Positions 24,017-32,853 of a stretch of 64,000 nt of DNA are shown here, one piece after another. The stretch comes from Streptomyces ambofaciens ATCC 23877. Its GTDB lineage: Bacteria; Actinomycetota; Actinomycetes; Streptomycetales; Streptomycetaceae. Numbering within the stretch: position 1 is the first letter of the stretch; the number at the start of each line of letters is the position of its first letter. The notes beneath the pieces were generated by a model. The model was not told where the DNA came from, ran no database searches, and saw only the letters and a program-made list of their open reading frames with translations. The translations under genes were made by a program, and so were the position numbers. Location: NCBI RefSeq assembly GCF_001267885.1, contig NZ_CP012382.1:5257001-5321000 (forward strand), in the 5' to 3' direction.

Positions 24017-25792
24017 ATGGCCAGGGAATTCCAACGCGGCCACAAGGCCAGGATCAGTGACCTCACCGCGGGCACGGATCTGTACGTAGGCGTGCAGATC
24101 TCCGGCCCCGGGCTGAGCTTCGACATCAGCTGCTTCGGTCTCGACGCCGAGGAGCGGCTGTCGGACGACCGGTACTTCGTGTTCTTCAACCAGCCGAAGA
24201 CCCCCGAGGAATCCATCCAGCTCCTGGGTGCGCAGGCGGGGGACACGGAGTCGTTCCGGGTCACCCTCGACCGGATCCCGCCGCAGATCCAGAAGCTGTC
24301 CTTCACGGCGACGATCGACGGCGCCGGGCAGATGTCCCAGGTCTCCTCCGGATACGTCCGGATCGTCGCGGGCGGCGAGGAGGTGGCCCGGTACCCGTTC
24401 AGCGGCTCGGAGTTCTCCACCGAGCGCGCCGTGATGCTGGGCGACTTCTACCTGAAGGACGTGTGGCGTTTCGCCGCCGTCGGCCAGGGCTTCGACGGCG
24501 GGCTGGACGCGCTGCTGAGGAACTTCGGCGGCGAGGTGGCCGAGGAGGAGGCACCCGCACCGCAGCAGGCGCAGCAGGCGCAGGCCGGCGCGGTCCCGGG
24601 CTTCGCCCCGCCCGCCCAGGCCGCGGCGCCTCCGGCGTTCGGTGCTCCCGCCGCACCTGCGGCCGTGTCCGCACCCGCGCCGTCCCCTGCCCCCGTACCG
24701 CAGTCGGCGCCGCAGCCCGCCGCGCAGGGCTTCGCCCCAACGCCGGGCGCCACCCCACCCCCGGCCCCCGCGTCCGGTCCGGACGTGCACGCCGCGCAGA
24801 CCATCGTCGCCCCCATGAACACCCCGCCGGGCGGCTCCCCGGTGGCGGCCCCGGCTCCGCCGCCGGGTTACGGCCAGCCGGGCCTGCCCGGTCAGCAGCA
24901 GTCGCCGTACGGTCAGGTCCCCGGCCAGACCGCCCCGCCGCCTCCCGGCTACGGCCAGCCGCAGACCCCCCAGGCCCCACCCCCGCCGCCCGGGTACGGC
25001 CAGCCGACCCCGCCCCCTGGCTACGGCCAGCAGGCTCCCTACGGAGCCCCGCCCGGCATGCCGCAGGGCGCCCCGCACGGCGCCGTGCCCCAAGGCGCAC
25101 CGCAGGGAATCCCGCAAGGCGCACCGCAGGGCGCCGGTGTGACGGCCGCGCTCCAGCAGTTCCGTGAGACGGCGACCGGGCAGCGCTGGACGCAGCAGAA
25201 CAAGAAGCTGGTCCGCGTCGACCTCGGCGCCGAAGGCCAGCCCGTACTGGCCCGGCAGGGCAGCATGGTGCTCTACCAGGGCAAGGTCGACTTCAGTTAC
25301 AAGGGCGCCGGATTCGCCGGCCGGGTCGTGGGCAACGCCACGGGCCAGGAGATGCAGCTGATGCGCTGCACCGGCAAGGGACAGGTGTTCCTCGCCGACA
25401 ACTCCGCGATGCTGCACCCCATCGAGCTCCAGGGCGACGCCATCTGCGTCTCCGCGGAGAACGTCCTCGCCTTCGACGAGAGCCTCCAGTACGAGGTCCG
25501 CCGCATCGAGGGGCACGGCATTCCCGGGGGCGCGCTGTTCACGATGCAGTTCCAGGGGACCGGCACGATCGTGGTCAAGACGCACGGCGTGCCCGTGGTG
25601 CTGCCCGTCACGCCCACCACGTTCGCCGACTGCAACGCGGTCGTCGCCTGGTCCGCCGCGGCCCAGGTGGTCGTCTCCAGCCAGGTGCGGATGCGCCGCA
25701 ACTCCTACGCGGGTGACACCGGCGAGAGCGTCAACCTGCAGTTCCGGGCGGCGCCCGGCAACTTCGTCGTCGTCCAGCCGTACGAGATCTGA
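24017..25792 (+). CDS. TerD-AIM24 fusion protein with a Pro/Gly/Tyr-rich linker
   Basis: 591 residues in three modules. About 1-185 is a TerD (tellurium-resistance) domain, with DLYVGVQISGPGLSFDISC, DDRYFVFFNQPKTPEES and YFLKDVWRF-like ending; such domains bind calcium. About 186-375 is low complexity with repeated PPPGYGQ and QGAPQG units. About 376-591 is an AIM24-like beta domain (LVRVDLGAEGQPVLARQGSM, FLADNSAMLHPIEL, VNLQFRAAPGNFVVVQPYE). It heads an operon of three AIM24 genes; the next gene starts 13 bases on. A TAGCCT -10-like hexamer lies about 45 bases before the ATG. Function unknown; envelope stress or membrane association is inferred. Confidence 0.85.
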   Translation: MAREFQRGHKARISDLTAGTDLYVGVQISGPGLSFDISCFGLDAEERLSDDRYFVFFNQPKTPEESIQLLGAQAGDTESFRVTLDRIPPQIQKLSFTATIDGAGQMSQVSSGYVRIVAGGEEVARYPFSGSEFSTERAVMLGDFYLKDVWRFAAVGQGFDGGLDALLRNFGGEVAEEEAPAPQQAQQAQAGAVPGFAPPAQAAAPPAFGAPAAPAAVSAPAPSPAPVPQSAPQPAAQGFAPTPGATPPPAPASGPDVHAAQTIVAPMNTPPGGSPVAAPAPPPGYGQPGLPGQQQSPYGQVPGQTAPPPPGYGQPQTPQAPPPPPGYGQPTPPPGYGQQAPYGAPPGMPQGAPHGAVPQGAPQGIPQGAPQGAGVTAALQQFRETATGQRWTQQNKKLVRVDLGAEGQPVLARQGSMVLYQGKVDFSYKGAGFAGRVVGNATGQEMQLMRCTGKGQVFLADNSAMLHPIELQGDAICVSAENVLAFDESLQYEVRRIEGHGIPGGALFTMQFQGTGTIVVKTHGVPVVLPVTPTTFADCNAVVAWSAAAQVVVSSQVRMRRNSYAGDTGESVNLQFRAAPGNFVVVQPYEI

Positions 25793-25805
25793 GGGAGAGC
25801 CCGAC

Positions 25806-26486
25806 ATGAACCAGCCGCTCGCGGGCTACGCTCCCGCACCGGTCACCGCCCGTATGGAGAACCACGGCAACCACATGCTGAAGGTCGCCATGCAGACCGG
25901 ACACGACCTCCTCGCGCGCGTGGGCTCGATGGTCGCGTACGAGGGCTTCGTCCAGTACGAGCCCAATCCGCCGGCCGTCCGCCAGATCGCCCGCGACTGG
26001 GCCACCGGTGAGGGCGCGCCCCTGATGAAGTGCTCCGGCGACGGCCTGCTCTACCTCGCCGACTACGGCGCGAACGTCGTCGTCATCAACCTCAACGGCG
26101 ACGGGATCTCCGTCAACGCCACCAACCTGCTCGCCTTCGACGCCCACCTGACGTGGGGTGTCGAGCGGGTCAAGGGGCTGGCGAAGTTCGCCGGCCAGGG
26201 CCTGTGGAACACCAAGATCTCCGGCCAGGGCTGGGTGGCGCTCACCTCCCGGGGCAAGCCGATCGTGGTCGACTGCGGTGGCGGTGAGGACGAGACGTAC
26301 GTCGACCCGGACGCGCTCGTCGCCTGGTCCCCGAACCTCAAGGTGAAGGGCAAGCGCAGTTTCAAGGCGCAGTCGCTGATCGGCCGCGGCAGCGGCGAGG
26401 CCTACCAGATGGCCTTCTCCGGTCAGGGGATCGTCGTCGTCCAGCCCAGCGAGGACAGCACCGACCGCCTCCGGGTCCGGGGCTGA
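25806..26486 (+). CDS. AIM24-family protein
   Basis: 226 residues, a single AIM24/TRAP-like beta-sandwich: HMLKVAMQTGHDLLARVGSM, LLYLADYGANVVVINLNGDG, GLWNTKISGQGWVALTS and FSGQGIVVVQPSED at the end. No signal peptide or membrane segment. The start is ATG 25806 with a GGGAGAG site. It is the middle gene of the three-gene operon and is closest in pattern to the C-terminal part of the TerD fusion. Bacterial members have no settled biochemical role. Confidence 0.85.
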   Translation: MNQPLAGYAPAPVTARMENHGNHMLKVAMQTGHDLLARVGSMVAYEGFVQYEPNPPAVRQIARDWATGEGAPLMKCSGDGLLYLADYGANVVVINLNGDGISVNATNLLAFDAHLTWGVERVKGLAKFAGQGLWNTKISGQGWVALTSRGKPIVVDCGGGEDETYVDPDALVAWSPNLKVKGKRSFKAQSLIGRGSGEAYQMAFSGQGIVVVQPSEDSTDRLRVRG

Positions 26487-26504
26487 GGGGGAGCGAGAAA
26501 CACC

Positions 26505-27260
26505 ATGCAGAGCCCGCTTTTCGCCTACAACGACCAGCAGACCCAGGAAGCCTGGAGCCTGCAGAACAAGCACATGCTCCGCGTCGCCCTGGAGGGCCAC
26601 GACGACGTACTCGCCCGCAAGGGCACGATGGTCGCCTACCAGGGCCTCGTCGAGTTCGACGCCGAGTACCAGAGCAACAACCAGTCGCGCGCGCGTGCGC
26701 ACACGGGTGAGGGCCTGGACCTGATGCGCTGCCACGGGCAGGGCACGGTCTTCTTCGCCAACCTCGCCCAGTGCATCCACGTGATGGACGTCGAGCAGGA
26801 CGGGCTCACCGTCGACAGCAGCTACGTGCTGGCGATGGACTCGTCCCTGCACCACGAGGTCATCGCGGTCGACAGCCTGTACGGCATCTCCGGCTCGGGG
26901 AAGTACCAGCTCAACATCACCGGCCGGGGGAGGGTCGCCCTGATGACCTCGGGTGCCCCCCTGCTCATGCAGGTGACGCCCGACAAGTACGTCAACTGCG
27001 ACGCGGACGCGATCGTCGCCTGGTCCACGGGTCTGCGTGTGCAGATGCAGGCCCAGACGCACTCGTCCGGGGTGTGGCGGCGCCGGGGCAGTACCGGTGA
27101 GGGCTGGGAGCTGAACTTCATGGGCAGCGGCTTCGCGCTCGTCCAGCCCAGCGAGCTGCTGCCGCCGCAGAACGCGCAGATCGGCTCGGGCCTGTCCGCG
27201 CAGTACGGCATGGGCCAGCAGGGAGCCCGCGGCCAGAACCAGGGCAACGTCTGGAGCTGA
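26505..27260 (+). CDS. AIM24-family protein
   Basis: 251 residues, third AIM24 gene of the operon, 18 bases after the second and with a GGGGGAG site. Landmarks are HMLRVALEGHDDVLARKGTM, VFFANLAQCIHVMDVEQDG, YQLNITGRGRVALMTSG and FMGSGFALVQPSELLPP. The last 30 residues are Gly/Gln-rich and probably flexible. The three copies have diverged enough that they may form a hetero-oligomer. Transcription ends at the hairpin 28 bases downstream. Confidence 0.85.
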   Translation: MQSPLFAYNDQQTQEAWSLQNKHMLRVALEGHDDVLARKGTMVAYQGLVEFDAEYQSNNQSRARAHTGEGLDLMRCHGQGTVFFANLAQCIHVMDVEQDGLTVDSSYVLAMDSSLHHEVIAVDSLYGISGSGKYQLNITGRGRVALMTSGAPLLMQVTPDKYVNCDADAIVAWSTGLRVQMQAQTHSSGVWRRRGSTGEGWELNFMGSGFALVQPSELLPPQNAQIGSGLSAQYGMGQQGARGQNQGNVWS

Positions 27261-27287
27261 GCGCGGCGCGGACCGGTAGGCCGGCCG

Positions 27288-27320
27288 GTAAGGGGTGATC
27301 GTCTGGCGGTCACCCCTTAC
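27288..27320. terminator. Bidirectional terminator between the AIM24 operon and the Nudix gene
   Basis: GTAAGGGGTGA (27288-27298) pairs with TCACCCCTTAC (27310-27320) around an 11-base loop. It lies between convergent stop codons. Confidence 0.8.
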
Positions 27321-27323
27321 CCG

Positions 27324-27839
27324 TCAGAGCCGGGCCCGGGTCGCCTCCAGCAGGCGCACGACCGACTCGTCGGCCACGTCCGCGACCTCGGCGTACGGGA
27401 ACCAGCGCAGGTCGAGGGACTCGTCACTGATCGCCTCCACGGCCCCGTCCGGAGCCACCGCCGCGTACTGGACGTCCAGGTGCCAGGCGCAGGGCGTGTG
27501 GTGCCGGTCGAGTCGCACGGGGCCGCCGGGGAGCAGGGTCAGACCGGCGATGCCGGACTCCTCCGCGCCCTCGCGCAGGGCCGCCCCGGCGAGGGTCTCG
27601 TCGACGGGCTCGCAGTGGCCGCCCATCTGCAGCCACATGCGCAGCTTCTTGTGCAGGGTCAGCAGGACCTGCCCGCGCGAGGGGTCGATCACCAGGGCGC
27701 TCGCCGTGATGTGCCCGTCCCCGCAGGCCTTCCACAGACCGTCGGGGTGCGTGGCGAGATGGTCCAGGTAGACCTGCCGCAGGTCGTCCTGGCCCTCGTA
27801 CCCCTTGAGGACCAGGATCGCGTCGTCGTGGAGGCTCAC
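27324..27839 (-). CDS. Nudix hydrolase
   Basis: 171 residues with a complete Nudix box, GGHCEPVDETLAGAALRE then GAEESGI, in the layout GX5EX7REUXEEXGU. The N-terminal helix DDLRQVYLDHLATHPDG resembles pyrophosphohydrolases acting on small nucleotide derivatives. The substrate cannot be told. The ATG overlaps the stop of the upstream DUF2342 gene by four bases, so the two are translated together. Confidence 0.88.
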   Translation of the reverse strand: MSLHDDAILVLKGYEGQDDLRQVYLDHLATHPDGLWKACGDGHITASALVIDPSRGQVLLTLHKKLRMWLQMGGHCEPVDETLAGAALREGAEESGIAGLTLLPGGPVRLDRHHTPCAWHLDVQYAAVAPDGAVEAISDESLDLRWFPYAEVADVADESVVRLLEATRARL

Positions 27840-29302
27840 TCGGCGTCGTCGCTCCCGCCGTCGGCCCCGGTCCCGGCCTGGCCCTCGCCGTCCCGCCCCT
27901 TCTCGTCCTTCTTGTGCAGGTCGGGCTTGCCGGCCGCCTCGCCGAGCATCTTGTCCAGCTCGGAGAAGTCGAGCTGCTCACGGTGCACGAAGCCGTCCGG
28001 GTCGTCCAGGTCGGTCGCGGTCGGCAGCATGTCCGGGTGGGCCCACAGGCCGTCCCGGCCGTCGACACCACGCGCGTCCGTCAGCGACGCCCACAGGCGG
28101 GAGGCGTCGCGCAGCCGGCGCGGGCGCAGCTCCAGACCGATCAGCGTGGCGAACGTCTGCTCCGCCGGGCCTCCCGAGGCGCGACGGCGCCGCAGTGTCT
28201 CGCGCAGCGCGTCCGCGGAGGACAGACGCGGCTTGGCGGCGGCGTGCACCACCGCGTCCACCCAGCCCTCGACCAGGGCCAGAGCCGTCTCCAGCCGGGC
28301 CAGCGCCGCCTTCTGCTCCGGCGTGTCCTCCGGCTGGAACATGCCCTGCTGAAGGGCCTCCTGCAGCTGCTCGGGGTTCTGCGGGTCGAACTGGCCGACC
28401 ACGTCCTCCAGCTTGGCCGTGTCCACCTTGATCCCGCGGGCGTAGCCGTCGACCGCGCCGAACAGGTGCGAGCGCAGCCACGGCACATGGGCGAAGAGCC
28501 GCTGGTGGGCGGCCTCGCGCAGGGCGAGATACAGCCGCACCTCCTCCTGCGCCACGCCGAGGTCCTTGCCGAACGCCTCGATGTTCACCGGCAGCAGTGC
28601 GGCCTTGCCGGCCGGGCCGAGCGGGAGACCCACGTCGGTCGAGCCCACGACCTCGCCCGCGAGCACACCGACGGCCTGGCCGATCTGCGTGCCGAACATG
28701 GCGCCGCCCATGGATCGCATCATGCCGATCAGCGGGCCGGCCATGGCCTGCATCTCCTCCGGCAGCACGTCACCCATGGCGGTGCCGACGCGCTCGGCGA
28801 CCGGATCGACGAGCTCCCGCCAGGCGGGCAGCGTCGCCTCGACCCACTCCGCGCGGCTCCAGGCCACGGCGGTGCCCGCGCCCGACGGCAGCGCGGTCGC
28901 GTCGTCCAGCCACAGGTCGGCCAGACGGACGGCTTCCTGGACGGCATTGCGCTCGGCGGGACCCACGCTGGCGTCCTTGGTGCCGTCCGGCGTGCCCTGG
29001 GAGACCGTCTGGCGGGCGATCTGCTTGGCCATGTCCCAGTTCACCGGGCCGCCCTCGTAGGAGAGCATCTGGCCGAGCTGCTGGAAGGCGGCGCCCAGAT
29101 CGGTGGGGTTCATGGAACCGAACATGGCAGCGAACGGGTTGTCCGCACCGGGGCCGCCGAAGCCGCCGGCTCCGGGCGTCCCGAATCCGAACGGGTTGGC
29201 CGGTCCCTGACCACCGCCGCCCTGCTGGTCCTTCTTCTTGCCCTCGTCGCCGTCGTCCGGCTCCTCCGGCGGAAGGCCGAATCCGAATGGGGTGTCACTC
29301 AC
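27836..29302 (-). CDS. DUF2342 zinc-dependent metalloprotease-like protein
   Basis: 488 residues. The first 60 are Gly/Pro/Phe-rich with repeats of NPFGFG. The body is the actinobacterial DUF2342 fold often annotated as zinc-dependent metalloprotease or F420 biosynthesis-associated protein: GSMGGAMFGTQIGQAVGVLA, PVNIEAFGKDLGV and LREAAHQRLFAHVPWLRS, the latter holding the His of the putative metal site. No classic HEXXH is visible, so protease activity is uncertain. The last 45 residues are acidic and Lys-rich. It is divergent from the SDR gene and cotranscribed with the Nudix hydrolase. A member of this family also lies in the syntenic mycobacterial region. Confidence 0.8.
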   Translation of the reverse strand: MSDTPFGFGLPPEEPDDGDEGKKKDQQGGGGQGPANPFGFGTPGAGGFGGPGADNPFAAMFGSMNPTDLGAAFQQLGQMLSYEGGPVNWDMAKQIARQTVSQGTPDGTKDASVGPAERNAVQEAVRLADLWLDDATALPSGAGTAVAWSRAEWVEATLPAWRELVDPVAERVGTAMGDVLPEEMQAMAGPLIGMMRSMGGAMFGTQIGQAVGVLAGEVVGSTDVGLPLGPAGKAALLPVNIEAFGKDLGVAQEEVRLYLALREAAHQRLFAHVPWLRSHLFGAVDGYARGIKVDTAKLEDVVGQFDPQNPEQLQEALQQGMFQPEDTPEQKAALARLETALALVEGWVDAVVHAAAKPRLSSADALRETLRRRRASGGPAEQTFATLIGLELRPRRLRDASRLWASLTDARGVDGRDGLWAHPDMLPTATDLDDPDGFVHREQLDFSELDKMLGEAAGKPDLHKKDEKGRDGEGQAGTGADGGSDDAE

Positions 29303-29494
29303 GGGGTTCCTCGGCTGGTAGGGCCGCCGGTTCTTTCCGGCGGCACGGCTGCCCGACTTTCACACCCAGCGTAGACACCTGGGGCGGTTCGGGCCTCGGT
29401 GCTTCGCCGACTGACGGCCTGCGGCAGGATGGATGCCACCTGGTACGTACGCGTCGAGCGCGCCCGTACTGAAGACAACCGCTGGAGACGCCCG

Positions 29495-30616
29495 GTGAGT
29501 TCCCCAGATCCGCAGGTTCGCGCAGCGCGAAACCAGTCAACCAGTTCCGCCCGCCCCGGCGCGCGCGGACCCGTCGTCGCGGTCACCGGTGCCGCCTCCG
29601 GGGTCGGAGCGCTGCTCACCGAGCGGCTCGCCGCGTCCGACGAGGTCAGACAGGTCGTGGCCATCGACGAACGGCGTGGGGAGTGCGCGGCGGCGCAGTG
29701 GCAGATCCTGGACGTACGGGACCCCGCCATCGCCGAGAAGCTGCGCGGCGTGGACGTCGTGGTGCACCTGGCGCTCGACCTCGATCTGGAGACGGACGCG
29801 GCCGCGCGGACGGCTTACAACGTCCGGGGGACACAGACCGTCCTGACCGCGGCCGCGGCGGCCGGTGTGCACCGGGTCGTGCTGTGCACCTCCGCGATGG
29901 TCTACGGCGCCCTCCCGGACAACGAGCTGCCGCTGTCGGAGGACGCCGAACTGCGCGCCACGGCCGAGGCGACGGGCGTCGGGGACCTGCTGGAGATCGA
30001 GCGGCTCGCGCGCCGGGCGCCGCGGGCGCACCCCGGGCTGAACGTGACCGTCGTCCGCCCGGCGGTACTGGTCGGGGGTGTCGACACCGCGCTGACCAGG
30101 TACTTCGAGTCGCCTCGGCTGCTGGTCGTGGCCGGGTCGCGGCCGGCCTGGCAGTTCTGCCACATCGACGATCTGTGCAGCGCCCTGGAGTACGCCGTCC
30201 TGGAGAAGGCCGACGGGGAACTGGCCGTCGGGTGCGACGGGTGGCTGGAGCAGGAGGAGGTCGAGGAGCTCAGCGGGGTCCGGCGGATGGAGCTGCCGTC
30301 GGCGGTCGCGCTCGGCGCCGCGGCCCGGCTGCACCGGATCGGGCTGACGCCCTCACCGGCCGGTGACCTGGCGTACACGATGTACCCCTGGGTGGTGAGC
30401 GGCAGCCGGCTGCACGACGCCGGATGGCGGCCGAAGTACACCAACGAGGAGGTCCTCGCCGAGCTGCTGGAGGAGGTCTCCGGGCGGCACACGGTCGCCG
30501 GGCGGCGCCTCGGCCGCAAGGACGCGACGGCGGCGGGAGCCGCGGGGGCCACGGTGGCGCTGCTGGGCGCGGCGGCGGTGGTGCGTCGGGCGCGCAAGGC
30601 GCGGCGCCGCATCTGA
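29495..30616 (+). CDS. SDR-family NAD-dependent epimerase/dehydratase
   Basis: 373 residues. After about 25 disordered residues comes the Rossmann start VVAVTGAASGVGALL (TGxxxGxG) and ILDVRD at the adenine-binding loop. The extended-SDR Ser region is VVLCTSAMVYGALPDN; the expected YxxxK is not obvious there, since the helix reads DLLEIERLARRAPR. The C terminus ends in a hydrophobic segment flanked by Arg/Lys (AAGAAGATVALLGAAAVVRRARK), possibly a membrane tail. The start is GTG 29495 with GGAG nine bases before. Substrate unknown; weak YxxxK means the oxidoreductase role is not assured. Confidence 0.8.
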   Translation: MSSPDPQVRAARNQSTSSARPGARGPVVAVTGAASGVGALLTERLAASDEVRQVVAIDERRGECAAAQWQILDVRDPAIAEKLRGVDVVVHLALDLDLETDAAARTAYNVRGTQTVLTAAAAAGVHRVVLCTSAMVYGALPDNELPLSEDAELRATAEATGVGDLLEIERLARRAPRAHPGLNVTVVRPAVLVGGVDTALTRYFESPRLLVVAGSRPAWQFCHIDDLCSALEYAVLEKADGELAVGCDGWLEQEEVEELSGVRRMELPSAVALGAAARLHRIGLTPSPAGDLAYTMYPWVVSGSRLHDAGWRPKYTNEEVLAELLEEVSGRHTVAGRRLGRKDATAAGAAGATVALLGAAAVVRRARKARRRI

Positions 30617-30914
30617 CGGACCGCCTCTCGGGCCCTCCCACCCGCACCTGTCGGCCCGGGGCGCCCGCAGGGTTCGTCCGGGGCGCCCGCATCGGTCGAC
30701 CATGGTTCGCCGCCGGGTTGGTCACAGGAGGACGCCCACGGCCTGTCATGGACCGCCCGCACCGGCCGGCCGGGGGAGTACGTCCCACCGGCCTGCCACG
30801 GCCCCCGCGCCCGCCGGTCACGGGCCGCCCTGTAGGAGGCTCCAAAGCGGTACGCGTGCGTGCCGGGTGATGACGCTATTCCGCGCCGTCCGTGCCGTGG
30901 GGCACGATGGACGC

Positions 30915-31376
30915 ATGGCAACCACGAGCGATCACCCGGGCGAGCTGGCCGCCCCGGACCCCGTCAAGCTGATCGGCATCCGGGAGACGCCCCTCTCCGT
31001 GGACGAGGTCTTCCGGGCCGTCGGGGACGACGCGGCCGGCGGTACCGCGCTGTTCGTGGGGACGGTGCGCAACCACGACGGAGGCACCGACGTAGACCGT
31101 CTCGGGTACTCCTGCCACCCCAGCGCCGAGGCCGAGATGCGGCGGATCGCCGAGAAGGTCGTCGCGGCGTACCCCGTACGGGCGCTCGCCGCCGTCCACC
31201 GTGTGGGGGACCTGGAGGTGGGAGACCTCGCCGTGGTCGTCGCCGTGTCCTGCCCGCACCGGGGAGAGGCCTTCGACGCGTGCCGGAAGCTGATCGACGA
31301 CCTGAAGCACGAGGTGCCCATCTGGAAGCACCAGACGTTCTCCGACGGGACCGAGGAGTGGGTGGGTGCCTGCTGA
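30915..31376 (+). CDS. moaE: Molybdopterin synthase catalytic subunit MoaE
   Basis: 153 residues. The MoaE core is clear: GGTALFVGTVRNHDGG, AEAEMRRIAEKV, AVVVAVSCPHRGEAFDACR and the active-site segment KHEVPIWKHQTFSDG with the two conserved Lys residues. Together with MoaD it adds sulfur to precursor Z to make molybdopterin. MoaD is not in the window. ATG 30915 is the start. The 298 bases before it hold a duplicated CCGGGGCGCCCGCA (30656 and 30678) but no gene. Confidence 0.93.
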   Translation: MATTSDHPGELAAPDPVKLIGIRETPLSVDEVFRAVGDDAAGGTALFVGTVRNHDGGTDVDRLGYSCHPSAEAEMRRIAEKVVAAYPVRALAAVHRVGDLEVGDLAVVVAVSCPHRGEAFDACRKLIDDLKHEVPIWKHQTFSDGTEEWVGAC

Positions 31377-31499
31377 CGGGACCACCGTCGCCTGCGTACC
31401 TCCGGTTGCGTAACCGCCCCCCCGGCGTGAGCGTTGTCACTGCGGATCGTTAATCTGCTGATCAGTCAGTCGCGGAGCTCACGGGGTTGGGAGGTCGTC

Positions 31500-31664
31500 A
31501 TGGCAGCGCTCGCCTGGTTGCTGATTCCGCTGGTCGCCGCCGTCGGCGCGGGTCTGTGGGGCAGCTGGGCCAACCGCACCCGCAGGGTAAGGGGCGACGG
31601 CCCCGAACTGGACGGGTACGCCCGGTTCCGCGAGGCCATGGAGAGGCCCCGTACCGGCGCCTGA
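31500..31664 (+). CDS. Small single-pass membrane protein
   Basis: 54 residues with one hydrophobic segment, MAALAWLLIPLVAAVGAGLW, followed by an Arg-rich cytoplasmic tail ending in YARFREAMERP. GGGAGG five bases before ATG 31500 supports translation. It sits between moaE and the YlbL-type protease and is 52 bases from the latter. No family function known. Confidence 0.7.
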   Translation: MAALAWLLIPLVAAVGAGLWGSWANRTRRVRGDGPELDGYARFREAMERPRTGA

Positions 31665-31716
31665 CCGGGCACCGCCCTGACGGTGTTCCGACAGCCGCGT
31701 CCCGTACTGTCGTGCC

Positions 31717-32811
31717 ATGCCACGCCGCACCGCGACGATGCTCGCCTCCACCCTGATGCTGATCGCGCTCCTGTGCGCGGGTGTGTTCATCCCCGTGCCG
31801 TACTCGGAGATGTCCCCGGGGCCGACGGTGAACACTCTTGGCGATCACGACGGCGAGCCGGTGCTGCAGATCTCCGGACGCGAGACCTACGAGGCCGGCG
31901 GTCATCTGAACATGACCACCGTCCGGGTCACCAGCGCCGAGTACAAGATGAACCTCGTGGAGGCGGTCTACGGCTGGCTGGCGCACGACAACCGCGTGGT
32001 GCCGCACGAGACCCTCTACCCGGAGGGCAAGACGGAGGAAGAGGCCACCCAGGAGAACGCCGAGGAGTTCAGCCAGTCCCAGGAGAGCGCCAAGGTCGCC
32101 GCGTTGAAGGCGCTCGACATCCCGGTGAAGTCCTGGGTGGTCGTCTCCACCGTGGTCAAGGACTCCCCGGCCGAGGGCAGGCTGCACGCCGGTGACGTGA
32201 TCAAGGCCGTGGACGGGACGGCCGTCGAGAAGCCCGGGGACGTCGCCGATCTGGTGACCGAGCACAAGCCCGGACAGGACGTCGTCTTCACCATCGTGCC
32301 CGCCGCGGAGCAGGCGGCCGCGGAGAAGGCGAAGCGCACGCCCACGAAGACCGAGAAGGTCACGATCACCACCGAGGCCTCCGACGACGCCGGCGAGAAG
32401 CGCGCCGTCGTCGGGATCTCCGCGGGGACCGACCACACGTTCCCGTTCTCCATCGACATCAAGCTGGCCGACGTCGGCGGCCCGAGCGCCGGCCTGATGT
32501 TCGCCCTCGGCATCTACGACAAGCTCACCCCGGGCGACCTCACCGGCGGCAAGTTCGTCGCCGGCACCGGCACGATCGACGACACCGGCAAGGTCGGTCC
32601 GATCGGCGGCATCGGGATGAAGACCATCGGCGCGCGCGCCAAGGGGGCCAGGTACTTCCTGACGCCCGCCGACAACTGCGCGGCCGCCGCCGAGGACATC
32701 CCCGACGGGCTCACCCTCGTGAAGGTGGACACCATCGACGACGCCCTCGGCGCGCTCGGCGACATCCGCTCGGGGAAGACCGCCGACCTGCCGAAGTGCG
32801 CGGAGGGCTGA
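31717..32811 (+). CDS. PDZ and Lon-type (S16) membrane-anchored protease, YlbL-like
   Basis: 364 residues. An N-terminal membrane anchor (MLIALLCAGVFIPVPYSEMS) leads to an extracytoplasmic PDZ domain (about 130-200; DSPAEGRLHAGDVIKAVDG). The S16 protease domain follows, with the catalytic Ser in GGPSAGLMF near 257 and Lys in GIGMKTIGA near 301. This Ser-Lys dyad and order are those of B. subtilis YlbL and M. tuberculosis Rv3194c. It probably degrades misfolded or regulatory envelope proteins. The neighbouring UPF0182 gene is shared with mycobacteria. Confidence 0.9.
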   Translation: MPRRTATMLASTLMLIALLCAGVFIPVPYSEMSPGPTVNTLGDHDGEPVLQISGRETYEAGGHLNMTTVRVTSAEYKMNLVEAVYGWLAHDNRVVPHETLYPEGKTEEEATQENAEEFSQSQESAKVAALKALDIPVKSWVVVSTVVKDSPAEGRLHAGDVIKAVDGTAVEKPGDVADLVTEHKPGQDVVFTIVPAAEQAAAEKAKRTPTKTEKVTITTEASDDAGEKRAVVGISAGTDHTFPFSIDIKLADVGGPSAGLMFALGIYDKLTPGDLTGGKFVAGTGTIDDTGKVGPIGGIGMKTIGARAKGARYFLTPADNCAAAAEDIPDGLTLVKVDTIDDALGALGDIRSGKTADLPKCAEG

Positions 32812-32853
32812 CGGACCCCGGCGGTAGCCGGCTCCCGGCGGGGCGGGTCCCCG

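Noticed and set aside
30617..30914. Coding gene between the SDR gene and moaE
   Set aside because: Short frames there have no ribosome binding site and read as Arg/Pro-rich; only a duplicated 14-mer is present.
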